DNA of 64,000 nucleotides from Bactericera cockerelli (lineage: Eukaryota; Arthropoda; Insecta; Hemiptera; Triozidae), in the NCBI GenBank assembly GCA_024516035.1, contig CM044961.1:35677112-35741111 (forward strand), read 5' to 3'. Position numbers and translations under genes: made by a program. The notes under the pieces are model-generated. The model was not told the origin of the DNA. It ran no database searches and saw nothing but the letters and a program-made list of their open reading frames with translations. Below are positions 1 to 7,872 of this stretch, one piece after another. How positions within the stretch are numbered: position 1 is the first letter of the stretch; every line of letters starts with the position of its first letter.

Positions 1-5
1 CTAGA

Positions 6-172
6 AAAACAAGCCGCGCTCACACTTACATCAAGTCGGTCAAAGTCCTGATTGTCCACCTCGGGGGGCCAGCAGCTGATAGTCTAAGTACTAACTATAA
101 GAAACAAGCCGCGCTCACACTTACATCAAGTCGGTCAAAGTCCTGATTGTCCACCTCGGGGGGCCAGCAGCT
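6..172 (-). repeat. Partial tandem duplication of a ci exon end with its donor
   Basis: About 73 bp (6-78) recurs at 101-173 with a period of 95 bp. Each copy holds intron sequence, the splice donor and 49 bp of the exon 125-334. The left copy lacks the rest of the exon and is interrupted by unrelated sequence at 79-97. It could be a real duplication or a mis-joined assembly end. Confidence 0.85.
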
Positions 173-334
173 GTCGTCGAGGGCCGCGTAATGGCTGCCG
201 GGCGAGAAGTTGCTGTCGCTGATGACGTCATCGTTGTAGAGGTGGTGGTGGTGGGGGGTGTGGTGGGGGGCCACGGAGAGGGGGGAGCCCTGCTGGTGGG
301 CGGGGGAGTGGGTCTCGGGGGAGTGCCAGGTCTC
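125..334 (-). CDS. ci: ci/GLI exon, start of C-terminal half
   Basis: Reading down the minus strand, an acceptor (pyrimidine tract ending CCCCAG at 335-337) precedes 70 in-frame codons that end at a strong donor (GTAAGTG at 124-118). The peptide is Ser/Pro/His-rich, with a run of His residues, then YNDDVISDSNFSPGSH and DDSCWPPEVDNQDFDRLD. It joins in phase 0 to the exon at 1298-1524, just after the fifth zinc finger, where Ci/GLI proteins carry a low-complexity linker with phosphorylation and processing signals. Assignment rests on position, phase and strand rather than on a conserved domain. The donor end of this exon is also present as a second copy at 30-78. Confidence 0.75.
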
Positions 335-599
335 CTGGGGGGGAGGGGGGGATGGAGGTTAGGATTAGTGATAAATCAAATTGAATTAAAATGTTTTTAA
401 ACGAGTCCAGAGTAGAAAAACAAAGAAATACATCAAATTTTTGAGGTTCTAATGAATCAATTTAGGTAGGACATTAGTGTTATTTCTTTTTACCTATTAT
501 TTATTTGTGTCATTTTGCATGTTTTTTCTTATATTTATACTATTAACATTGTACTCTGTCCTCCTAAATAAAACATACATAATAGTAATAATGACCATC

Positions 600-702
600 A
601 AAAATCAAGCAACTTATGTAATGTGTCGTAAAATGGGGACTTGAACCACTTACCTCCAGGTTACAAGTCCACTGTCATATCGATCAAGCTACTGAGGTCG
701 GT
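600..702 (-). mobile_element. tRNA-derived SINE, family A
   Basis: On the minus strand the head reads ACCGACCTCAGTAGCTTGAT, followed by a GGTTCAAGTCC-type B box. Related copies lie at 13322-13438, 20771-20887, 29528-29658 and 30925-31059. The family ends in a tail like TGTGATCAACACAAATA. This copy is diverged in the tail. Confidence 0.7.
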
Positions 703-904
703 TAATTCGAGCAGTATGTTAAATGAATAATCTTTATCAGAATTTCAGGTATTCCTATAATGTATGTTCGATAGCAAGGTAACAGGGGCAGGGAGGACTG
801 TATAAAAGCCGAGGCCTTTGGATAGTTAGCTTGTTGGTGTTGAGCAGTGGACTAATTGGACTATGATGGGCCTATTTTTTGTTCCGTTCACTTACATTGA
901 CTGA

Positions 905-995
905 TAGAGGTGTACTGAGGGTAGACTCTCGATGCAACAAAAATACAATTAAGTTAAGTGGTAGAGAATGCCTAAGGCATTAACTTCGCTCCGGA
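905..995 (+). mobile_element. SINE fragment, family C
   Basis: The segment GTGGTAGAGAATGCCTAAGG followed by CATTAACTTCG matches the distal part of the SINE at 27420-27612 (GTGGTAGAAAATGTCCTGAG, then CATTAACCTCG). The tRNA-like head is missing. Confidence 0.5.
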
Positions 996-1143
996 TTACA
1001 ATACATTGTACATTTAAATTTAATTTTTTTTTCTATAGGTATCATATTTTGTAAATATTGTTAATTTTTTTTTTTTTTATCTTTGTTAATAATTTGATGT
1101 TGTTTGTAGTATAAAAATAAAGTGTAACTAAAACAATTTTAGT

Positions 1144-1315
1144 TACAAGTTAGTCACCTCTGATTATATAGGACTTAACAATCAGAGTCCTTGCCCTTTA
1201 GTTTAGTTTACAAGTTAGTCTCACCTCTGATTTGATACTAGGACTTAACAATCAGAGTCCTTGCTCCTTTAGTTTAGTTTACACAAGTTAGTCTCACCTC
1301 TGACTTGATACTAGG
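1144..1315 (-). repeat. Three-copy tandem repeat carrying a ci splice donor
   Basis: A unit of about 73 bp occurs at 1144-1210, 1211-1283 and, in part, 1284-1315. Each unit contains the last ~20 bases of the ci exon 1298-1524 and its donor (CAGAGGTGA on the minus strand). Decoy donors therefore lie at 1223-1224 and 1156-1157. The middle copy keeps the donor motif unchanged. Confidence 0.85.
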
Positions 1316-1524
1316 ACTGGACACGCTGGCGGTCTTGACGGAGGGAGGCATGTCCTCACTCCGGCTGGGCGAGGCCCCGCCCATCCCGTCCTCGTCCTTG
1401 GACAAGCCCTTGTGCTTCTTGTTGCGTAGCAGTGCTCGCCGTGGACTGTCTTCACGTGCTTGCGCAGAGAGGACGGGTCCGTGTAGCGCTTGGTGCAGTT
1501 CTCCACGCGACACACGTACGGTTT
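1298..1524 (-). CDS. ci: ci/GLI exon: zinc finger 5 and basic tail
   Basis: The exon begins [20 protein letters not shown] and continues RKHVKTVHG. This is the fifth GLI finger, with its Cys/Cys/His/His ligands and the [17 protein letters not shown]-contact helix. After VHG the frame breaks: the conserved basic tail NKKHKG and the following Ser-rich segment lie in the -1 frame, so one base is missing at about 1423-1437. With that base the exon would be 228 bp and keep phase 0 at both ends, matching its neighbours. The acceptor is CAG at 1525-1527; the donor is GTGAGAC from 1297 down. Residues VEN replace the APG or IPG usual after the first Cys of this finger. The frame break is more likely an assembly error than a mutation, because sequence past it stays conserved. 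Confidence 0.93.
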
Positions 1525-2560
1525 CTGGGACGCGAGGAGCGAAAGGGTTAAGATGACTTTTCGTCATTTTTGAAAAAAAAAAAAAAATACTTTTTGTAAT
1601 TTTCGTTGTTTTTGCTTGAAATTGGTTTTTTCTTAATTTTTTTGTGATATTTACAACCCAACCGAGAACACTTTTCTGGTTGATATTTGTTACTGTGAGC
1701 TGTAGTTTTTCTTTCGTGTGTTTTGTTTATTGTACTTACAGACCTACTAGACAAGACTGTTACATACAAATTGAGGAGGAAAATGGTTTTTTTGTGTTTT
1801 GTGTGAAATTGTTTGTTGTTATTCACATTTTTGTGCGAAAAGTGTTCTGTTGATATTATTTTATTTTACTATTTTTTTCTAACTGTCCTATTATGTATGT
1901 AATGTATCATATTTCTAAATTTGACAGTTGACTAGCCACTCAACTCTTTAATATTTAGACAAAGTCTGTACAGAAACAAACAAGCAGTTCTGAGAACGAG
2001 AAACCTACTTTATCAATAATCAAAAGGTAGAGATGTTCACGCAGTATGCCTTAGAAAGCACAGTTCTTAGTGCTCATGATATATTGAACATCATACATGG
2101 CTACAAGAAAAAGAAAATACTTACTCAGATGATAGGTAGATATTTCGTAAGCTTGTAACAGAAAAGCAAGATATCTTTTGTAAGATAGTCCTTGAAAATT
2201 TGTACACTTTTTGTGATTATCTCGCACAGTAAATATAATAAATGTTTTCTCATAAATTTTCCTCTTTATTTTCAATCTGCTGGATTTTCTAGCTTCTTTC
2301 TTGTTCCAATAAAAACGAAAAAAAAAAAGTCCTTGCAAAAATAACATTTTTTAAAATATACCTAATTATTTTTTTATTTAAACATTACAATTATGTATTG
2401 TTCTGTTAAAAAATCCAGTGTTCTTCTCATTTGACATAATTATTTATTTTGTCATTCAATTTTAGCAATGAAAAATATAGGGACAAGGACTTGAATGTTA
2501 CAGACCTCTTTTAAAATAAATAATTCATTACAAAAACAAAAAAATTAAATGGTTTCTCAC
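1525..2560. other. ci intron, no further feature
   Basis: AT-rich intron with homopolymer A and T runs (1573-1590, 2318-2330). Open frames here are short and have no recognisable content. Confidence 0.7.
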
Positions 2561-2725
2561 CTCGTTGGAATGCGTTCTGTTCTGGTGTTTGGCCCGGTCC
2601 GAGGCGTTGCTGAAGGATTTGCTGCAGCCCGGGTACTCGCACGAGTATGGCTTCTCTCCCGTGTGGGAGCGGAGGTGAGTCTTGAGGTTCTCCAGCCGGG
2701 AGTACGCCTTGCTGCAGCCCTCGAA
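2561..2725 (-). CDS. ci: ci/GLI exon: zinc fingers 3 and 4
   Basis: The exon has 55 codons in phase 0 at both ends. Finger 3 runs from [20 protein letters not shown] through HTGEKPYSC. Finger 4 reads [20 protein letters not shown] followed by NRTHSNE. All Cys and His ligands are present; the first Cys of finger 3 is supplied by the preceding exon (KCT). Fingers 4 and 5 make most base contacts with the GLI site in known GLI-DNA structures. The acceptor (TCCACAG at 2726-2732) and donor (GTGAGAA from 2560 down) are both good. No frame problem is seen. Confidence 0.97.
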
Positions 2726-3565
2726 CTGTGGAGGACACAAGGGGTTAAGGTTAAGAAAATTATTATTATTAACAGTTATCACAACTAAAGTTGTAGTTTA
2801 TATAACTAATAGGTACATTTATACAACATAGGTACATGTTTGTATACAAAATATTTATATAAAAGTAGGTTGCATTGTAAATAAAAATTACAAAAGAGAA
2901 ATATTTGAATAATGAGCTTTGTATAGGATATACAAAGAAAATTCTGTCGAGGAAGACTTGAAAGTCTTGACACAATGGGTTTATGTTGATAAATTAATAA
3001 AACTAGTATATTTTAAAAGTAGTAACTAGTATTTTTTCCTTATTGAAATTTTATAATTACATAAATTACATGGCGGGTACATTACCCTGGGCAATCTCTA
3101 CAATACAACTATGATCTTGCACCAATTAGAAACGAGGGTGATTAGATAATTAATTGAGAATAACTTGCTAATTGTTGCAATGTATCTTTTTCATATTTCA
3201 AGTTAAATTTTCCCGAATTTTTTTAGGTCAGCATTGATCGAAACTCTTCTTTCAGATTGAGGTTTTTCTGGTTCTCACACTCCTACTTTCAATTTAATGC
3301 AACTGGATGCCCTTACTAACGCCAACCCTAACATATACTGAATGTCTCCTCACCTTGAGTACAATAATAAACCTGAATGGTTGCTGCCCTTCACTAATCT
3401 CTTTGCATTAGCTATGATTCTATACAATGAAAAAGTAGAAAAACCACCATTATTTCGGTAGAATTTAATATCTACCACAAAACCCCTTTGTCAGTTATTG
3501 CATGCCAAAATGGTTTCCAATTTGGTGTGTGTAGACAGTACTTGAAAAAAAAAAAAATCTCTTAC
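2726..3565. other. ci intron with one dispersed repeat relic
   Basis: AT-rich intron. At about 3229-3330 a segment ending CTGGATGCCCTTACTAACGC matches repeats at 10015-10125 and 10975-11060. Nothing else is supported. Confidence 0.6.
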
Positions 3566-3715
3566 CGTGCACTTGTGTGGTTTCTCGCCCGTGTGCCTCC
3601 TCATATGGACCACCAACATGTACTGCGCCTTAAATGGTTTCTCATCCCGAGTGCAATCCTCCCAGCGGCAGATGAAAGACTTCTTGTTGGCATGAATGTG
3701 GTCGTTGTTGATATG
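3566..3715 (-). CDS. ci: ci/GLI exon: end of finger 1 and zinc finger 2
   Basis: Fifty codons in phase 0 at both ends. [20 protein letters not shown] supplies the two His ligands of finger 1 and starts finger 2. The exon then continues [20 protein letters not shown] and [10 protein letters not shown]. The linker HTGEKP and the helix [11 protein letters not shown] are hallmarks of GLI finger 2, which packs against finger 1 and contacts DNA little. The acceptor is CCCCAG and the donor is GTAAGAG. KCT completes to the first ligand of finger 3 in the next exon. Confidence 0.97.
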
Positions 3716-4711
3716 CTGGGGAGGGAAGGAATGATGATTGTTAGTTAATGTTTTTTTTTTTTTTAGAAAGTGCACACAGCCCGAAGAAAGGTAAAAAATC
3801 AGCTGAGCCGACGATACAGTAGAATACGTACGCCGGGGGAAGAGAGATATCAGCTATCTTTCCCCTTCGCAAGCATTCCACTGCCTGTGAGAATCCCATA
3901 TAACCTCCTTACCGGAATTCCAGGAGTGTGAGTCCTGGTTCCCTATCTCCCTACTCCAGTTGGGCAAACTCTAAAAAACCGTTCTTCGAAACGCGAGCAC
4001 TCATCTTTTCATGTCATTTGGGAACTGGTTACAATACTTCCAATGTTAGTTAATGTTAATACGTGTGTAACTCTGTGGGTCAAGCCTTAAAACCCGGTTC
4101 ATTTACATTTGCCGCGAGATTTTTTTAAACATATTTGTAGATGTTTATATTACAACAAGGAGAAAGATTATGGGTGGAATTAATAGATGGCATTGTATCA
4201 ATGACTTTTTGTCTTGAAGTCTAGATTTTAGTGTTCTATATTTATGCATTTAACTATAAAACAATTTTTGTTTGTCCATCAAATTCGCCCTAAAACTATA
4301 GGTATGAGAGAGACTCAACCAGATTATGTTTGTTTAGTGATTCTAAAGTGTGCAAATCTACAAATTGAATTCTAGTTTTCACATAATTGCTGAAAACTTG
4401 CTAAAATAAGTTCTAGAACGGCCACATGGATGATCTCCTAAATTAAACTACATCCTTGACTAGAATGTCAGACCATCTCCGTTAGCACTCAGCCACTCAG
4501 CCATGTTATTATTATTATGAAACACTTTATTAGATTTAAGAAGACATGTATGTACAATACAAATAATAATTATTTTAACAATGAAAAAAATGGAAACAAT
4601 ATATACAATTAAAAGGAAAAAAATAGAAAAATAAATATAAAACACATGTCCTAACTAAAGGGCGGGGTTATTGTCTAATGACAATCTCTTCCACCATATT
4701 CGGATACTCAC
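3716..4711. other. ci intron with a SINE fragment
   Basis: The segment 3780-4010 has mixed composition and may be an old repeat. A minus-strand tRNA-like fragment lies at 4440-4503. The rest is AT-rich with no gene seen. Confidence 0.6.
4440..4503 (-). mobile_element. tRNA-like SINE head fragment
   Basis: The minus strand reads ATGGCTGAGTGGCTGAGTGC, followed by TAACGGAGATGGTCTGAC. This is typical of a Ser/Leu-type tRNA D-arm with A box. A matching piece, ATTCTAGTCAAGG, also occurs in the element at 9285-9350. No proper acceptor stem is seen, so it is a relic rather than a tRNA gene. Confidence 0.5.
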
Positions 4712-4932
4712 TTTGACTAAAATATCCTGGGCGCCAAACTCCAGGCCACAATCTTTCCAGTGGCAGTTGGTCTCGATGAAGTCCCCGGCTCATACTTGTC
4801 GCCGGCCAAACTCTCGGGCGAGCACTGCTTCGCCTCCCTCTTGATCTTGACCGGCCGCCAGGCCTGCTGGGCCGCGCTGCTCGTGTCGGCCTCGGCCCTC
4901 ACCTTGGCCTCCTTGACCTTGGCGGCCGCGGC
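4712..4932 (-). CDS. ci: ci/GLI exon: pre-finger region and zinc finger 1 start
   Basis: The exon opens with an Ala/Lys-rich stretch (AAAAKVKEAKVRAEAD) followed by WRPVKIKREAKQCSPESLAG and DKYEPG. The conserved finger 1 sequence, DFIETNCHWKDCGLEFGAQD then ILVK, follows in a different frame, so one base is missing near the G run at 4783-4786. With it the length becomes 222 bp and both ends are in phase 0, consistent with the exons on each side. The donor (GTGAGTATC from 4711 down) is strong. The upstream acceptor CCCCACAAG at 4933-4941 is plausible but less certain. Finger 1 in GLI proteins stabilises finger 2 and binds regulators rather than DNA. An assembly error is the simplest cause of the break. 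Confidence 0.9.
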
Positions 4933-4966
4933 CTTGTGGGGAGAGGAGTCGCGGGGTGGATATATG

Positions 4967-5060
4967 TAGGGGAGAGGGGGGGGGGGGGGATGAATGATTT
5001 AGATTTTCAATAGAAGATCAGGGTTGATTTGTAGGGGAGTGGGGGGGGGATGAATAATTA
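4967..5060 (+). repeat. Imperfect duplicated G-rich segment at an exon acceptor
   Basis: GTAGGGGAGA followed by a G run and ATGAATGATTTAGATTTT recurs about 70 bp later as GTAGGGGAGT, a G run and ATGAATAATTAGATTT. It lies about 30 bp upstream, in transcript sense, of the exon 4712-4932. Confidence 0.6.
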
Positions 5061-5557
5061 GATTTATCTTTTTGACTTTTATAGCAATATTCGGATATCA
5101 ATTACAGTCGCATCTGCTTAGAGAATAATTTCCAGGTCAAATATTTACCTCTCTTTGAGGGAAAATAAGCTCTTTATAAAAAAGCCTGGAAATAAAGAAA
5201 AGCGATCGGTCCTCGAGTTCTCTTATAATCCAGGTTCCACTGTGTAACATTGAAATTACTTAACTTATTTCCTCTAGGATTGTTGTTTGCTGATTTGTAT
5301 GTCTGTTTGCTGACTTAGTATGTCTGTTTGCGGCAAATTATTCAGCACTCAAAATTAAAGGTACCCATTGAAGAGACACAAAGAAAAAACATTTATGAGT
5401 TCTCAGAGCAACTTGAATTCTCCCTTCATTGCGTGATGATTTTAAATACATGGCAGTGAATAAACTTTGTTCAACCCTCTTAATTCTACGTCTAACAATC
5501 TTCTAGTCGTGATAACAAACTTCTAGGACCATTCAGAAAGCGACGTTAAACCTAATT
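5061..5557. other. ci intron, SINE 3' end only
   Basis: AT-rich intron. At 5530-5553 the sequence AAGCGACGTTAAACC matches the 3' end of SINE family D and borders the minisatellite that follows. No gene is seen. Confidence 0.5.
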
Positions 5558-6340
5558 TATCTTCTTCTATGTCTAGCAATGGACTTTATCTTCTTCTATG
5601 TCTAGCAATGGACTTTATCTTCTTCTATGTCTAGCAATGGACTTTATCTTCTTCTAGTCTAGCAACTGACTTTATCTTCTTCTACGTCTAGCAATGACTT
5701 TATCTTCTTCTACGTCTAGCAATGGACTTTATCTTCTTCTATGTCTAGCAATGGACTTTATCTTCTTCTACGTCTAGCAATGGACTTTATCTTCTTCTAC
5801 GTCTAGCAATGGAGTTTATCTTCTTCTACGTCTAGCAATGGAGTTTATCTTCTTCTACGTCTAGCAATGGATTTATCTTCTTCTACGTCTAGCAATGGAG
5901 TTTATCTTCTTCTACGTCTAGCAATGGAGTTTATCTTCTTCTACGTCTAGCAATGGACTTTATCTTCTTCTACGTCTAGCAATGGACTTTATCTTCTTCT
6001 ATGTCTAGCAATGGACTTTACTTCCTTCTACGTTATAAGCAATGGGACTATCTTCTCTACGTCTAGCAATGGAGTTTATCTCTTCTACGTCTAGCAAGGG
6101 AGTTTATTTCTTCTACGCCTCTAGCCAATGGAGTTTGATCTTCTTTTACGTCCTAGCAATGGAGTTTATCTTCTTTACGCTAGCAATGGAGATTTATTTC
6201 TTCTACGTCTAGCAATGGAGTTTAGCTTCTTCTAGTCTAGCAATGGAAGTTTATCTTCTTCTCTGTCTAGCAATGGAGTTTATCTTCTTCTACGTCTAGC
6301 AATGGAGTTTATCTTCTTCTCTGTCTAGCAATGGACTTAC
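5558..6340 (+). repeat. 29-bp minisatellite abutting a ci splice donor
   Basis: About 26 copies of a 29-bp unit, TATCTTCTTCTATGTCTAGC followed by AATGGACTT, fill the intron right up to the donor of exon 6341-6504. The last unit supplies the donor itself (GTAAGTCC reads out of AATGGACTTAC). Units differ by small substitutions (ATG/ACG, GACTT/GAGTT). Between about 6010 and 6250 they carry many single-base indels not seen elsewhere in the array. The left end borders a SINE 3' end. Confidence 0.95.
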
Positions 6341-6504
6341 GTCGGCCAGCTTCGAGCAGTGCAGCTCTGAGTTGAGGTGGGAGAGGCTGTGGGGGTGGTA
6401 GAAGGGGGGCTGGGGGGGCAGCAGACCCCCGGACCTCAGCAGATGGGCTTGGAGCTGCTGCAGAGAGGGGGTCATGGCGGGGTGGAGGGCGGGGGAGAGG
6501 GCGC
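6341..6504 (-). CDS. ci: ci/GLI exon: QLQAHLLRS region
   Basis: The exon enters in phase 1 (completing a Gly codon) and leaves in phase 0, giving 54 further codons. It starts ALSPALHPAMTPSLQQLQAH, then LLRSGGLLPPQPPFYHPHSL and SHLNSELHCSKLAD. The QLQAHLLRS motif between the Sufu-binding motif and the zinc fingers is conserved from GLI3 to Ci. The acceptor (CTCTTTCCAG at 6505-6514) and donor (GTAAGTCC from 6340 down) are strong. Both flanks are tandem-repeat arrays that begin within about 10 bp of the exon. Confidence 0.93.
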
Positions 6505-6510
6505 CTGGAA

Positions 6511-6796
6511 AGAGGACAGTAAAGGGTTAAGTATTGAGATGCTCTCATTATTTACGGACCTTAGAGGACAGTAAAGGGTTAAGTATTGAGATACTCTCGT
6601 TATTTAACGACCTCAGAGGACAGTAAAGGGTTAAGTATTAAGATGCTCTCATTATTTACCGACCTCATAGGACAGTAAAGGGTTAAGTACTAAGATACTC
6701 TTATTATTTACCAACCTCAGAGGATAGTACAGGGTTAAGTACTAAGATAGTCTTATTATTTACCGACCTCAGTGGACAGTATAGGGTTAAGCATTA
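6511..6796 (+). repeat. 52-bp tandem repeat at a ci exon acceptor
   Basis: About 5.3 copies of a 52-bp unit starting AGAGGACAGTAAAGGGTTAA, with units near 6511, 6563, 6615, 6667 and 6719. On the minus strand each carries the CCTTTACTGTCCTCT stretch that forms part of the pyrimidine tract of exon 6341-6504. Divergence rises with distance from the exon. Confidence 0.9.
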
Positions 6797-6879
6797 CTTT
6801 TTTACTGCTGGAAAAATGGGACTTATTAGTTTTAGTCGCGCAGTCAAAATCAGTGAGGGCCTCTCGCGAGGTGAAGACT

Positions 6880-7008
6880 TCGTGATGCTGGCCCAACCCA
6901 GGCTGGGTGAGGTTAATGTCGCTAGCAGGTTTGTGAGTTTCCTGCGAATCGAGGGTAACACTCCCGTCGTGATATGACCGTGTAGTTGAAATCAACGTTA
7001 AACCCAAA
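6880..7008 (+). mobile_element. SINE, family D
   Basis: The body includes CCCAACCCAGGCTGGGTGAG, then GTGAGTTTCCTGCGAATCGA, GGTAACACTCCCGTCGTGAT, and a 3' end of GTTGAAATCAACGTTAAACC. Other copies are at 7262-7385 (minus), 17205-17290, 16525-16565, 9484-9548 and 60690-60772. Confidence 0.75.
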
Positions 7009-7261
7009 TTAAAAAAAAATATATATATATACAAAAAATAGTCGATTTCATTATTATTAGGTGCTACTGAGTGTAAAGTTCTTGACTCACCATTGCTAGA
7101 GTAATGAGCCTCTGGTCTGTGACTGAGCTGAAGGAGCTAACGAGAATTTAATGACTCGGAGTTGGGAAGAAAAGATGAATTACCTACCTGCTTACTTGAT
7201 GAGTCAGTAGGTTTGTCAGTAACTTGGTGGTAAAAACAAGAACTAGATGAAAAAAAATAAT
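7009..7261. other. ci intron, nothing recognised
   Basis: AT-rich filler between two opposed copies of SINE family D. Confidence 0.5.
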
Positions 7262-7385
7262 TTGGGTTTCACGACGCTTTCAACTGCATGATCATGATTA
7301 TCACGACGGGAGTGTTACCCTCTATTCGCAGGTAACACACTAACCTCATCTAGCCTGGGTTGGGCTGGAATCCCACCATCACCAA
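7262..7385 (-). mobile_element. SINE, family D, inverted copy
   Basis: The minus strand carries CCTGGGTTGGGC-type and CGGGAGTGTTACCCTC-type blocks and a CAACTGCATG block. It is the reverse of the copy at 6880-7008, so the two could pair in the ci pre-mRNA. Confidence 0.7.
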
Positions 7386-7554
7386 CTTCTTTACTTTAAA
7401 AAAAATCTGCTACTTCTGCATAGAAAAATGCCAATTTAATGACGGATTTGTATTAATTATACCTAATTATCATTATTTTTTAGCCCTGGATTTTTAACTC
7501 AAACTAAATGGTGCGACAGGTGTCCGTAATAGGTAGTAGATTTTTACGAAATTT

Positions 7555-7625
7555 TTACAAGAAAAGATTTTTTAAAATCTTTGTTTGTTTCATAGACTTT
7601 AAGAAGGCTTATGACAGTGCAGGCA
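7555..7625 (+). pseudogene. Reverse transcriptase fragment (motif A)
   Basis: The plus strand encodes FVCFIDFKKAYDSA, the catalytic-Asp motif A of non-LTR reverse transcriptases (usual form: hydrophobic-x-D-xx-KA-F/Y-D). Only some 20 codons are recognisable, and no other RT motif is seen nearby. It is a short relic of an element other than those at 21556 or 44865. Confidence 0.5.
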
Positions 7626-7718
7626 TATGGTCCAATAGGCTACAGCCACTAAAAAAAGGTCGGTCTTTTTTTCCTGTTCAATTTTTTTGTCGGCTCCGGG
7701 TTTTGAACCCACACTCAC

Positions 7719-7872
7719 CGGCGGACAGGTGCCCGTAGGAGCCGCCAGATCGGCTGGAGGCGGCGGAGTTGACCAGGGAGTTGACCAGACTGTTGGGTGA
7801 GAAGCGGATCATGTTGTGGATGTCAGCTATCGAGTCTGAGTAGGGACTCGCGGACAAAGCTCGCTTGCGAGT
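7719..7872 (-). CDS. ci: ci/GLI exon: Sufu-binding region
   Basis: Encodes [40 protein letters not shown] and [11 protein letters not shown]. RKRxLSxSPYSD, the MIRxSPNSL block and SYGHLS are diagnostic GLI/Ci features; SYGH is the core Sufu-binding motif that retains the protein in the cytoplasm without Hedgehog signal. The exon enters in phase 0 and leaves in phase 1, and its last base plus the next exon gives a Gly codon. The acceptor is TTCCCCAG and the donor is GTGAGTG. A tandem [10 protein letters not shown] stretch is visible just before SYGH. Confidence 0.96.

Larger units (their letters stand above)
335..1297. other. ci intron with SINE relics and AT-rich sequence
   Basis: This intron lies between the fifth-finger exon and the next ci exon. 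It contains a minus-strand tRNA-like SINE at about 600-702, a fragment of a second SINE type at about 905-995, and long T and A runs (1022-1140). A three-copy repeat occupies its upstream end. I see no coding sequence. Confidence 0.7.

Noticed and set aside
191..400. Plus-strand Gly/Val-rich frame
   Set aside because: It is the antisense shadow of the ci exon at 125-334.
5558..6340. CRISPR-like array
   Set aside because: Units are contiguous 29-bp tandem copies without unique spacers, in an animal intron.
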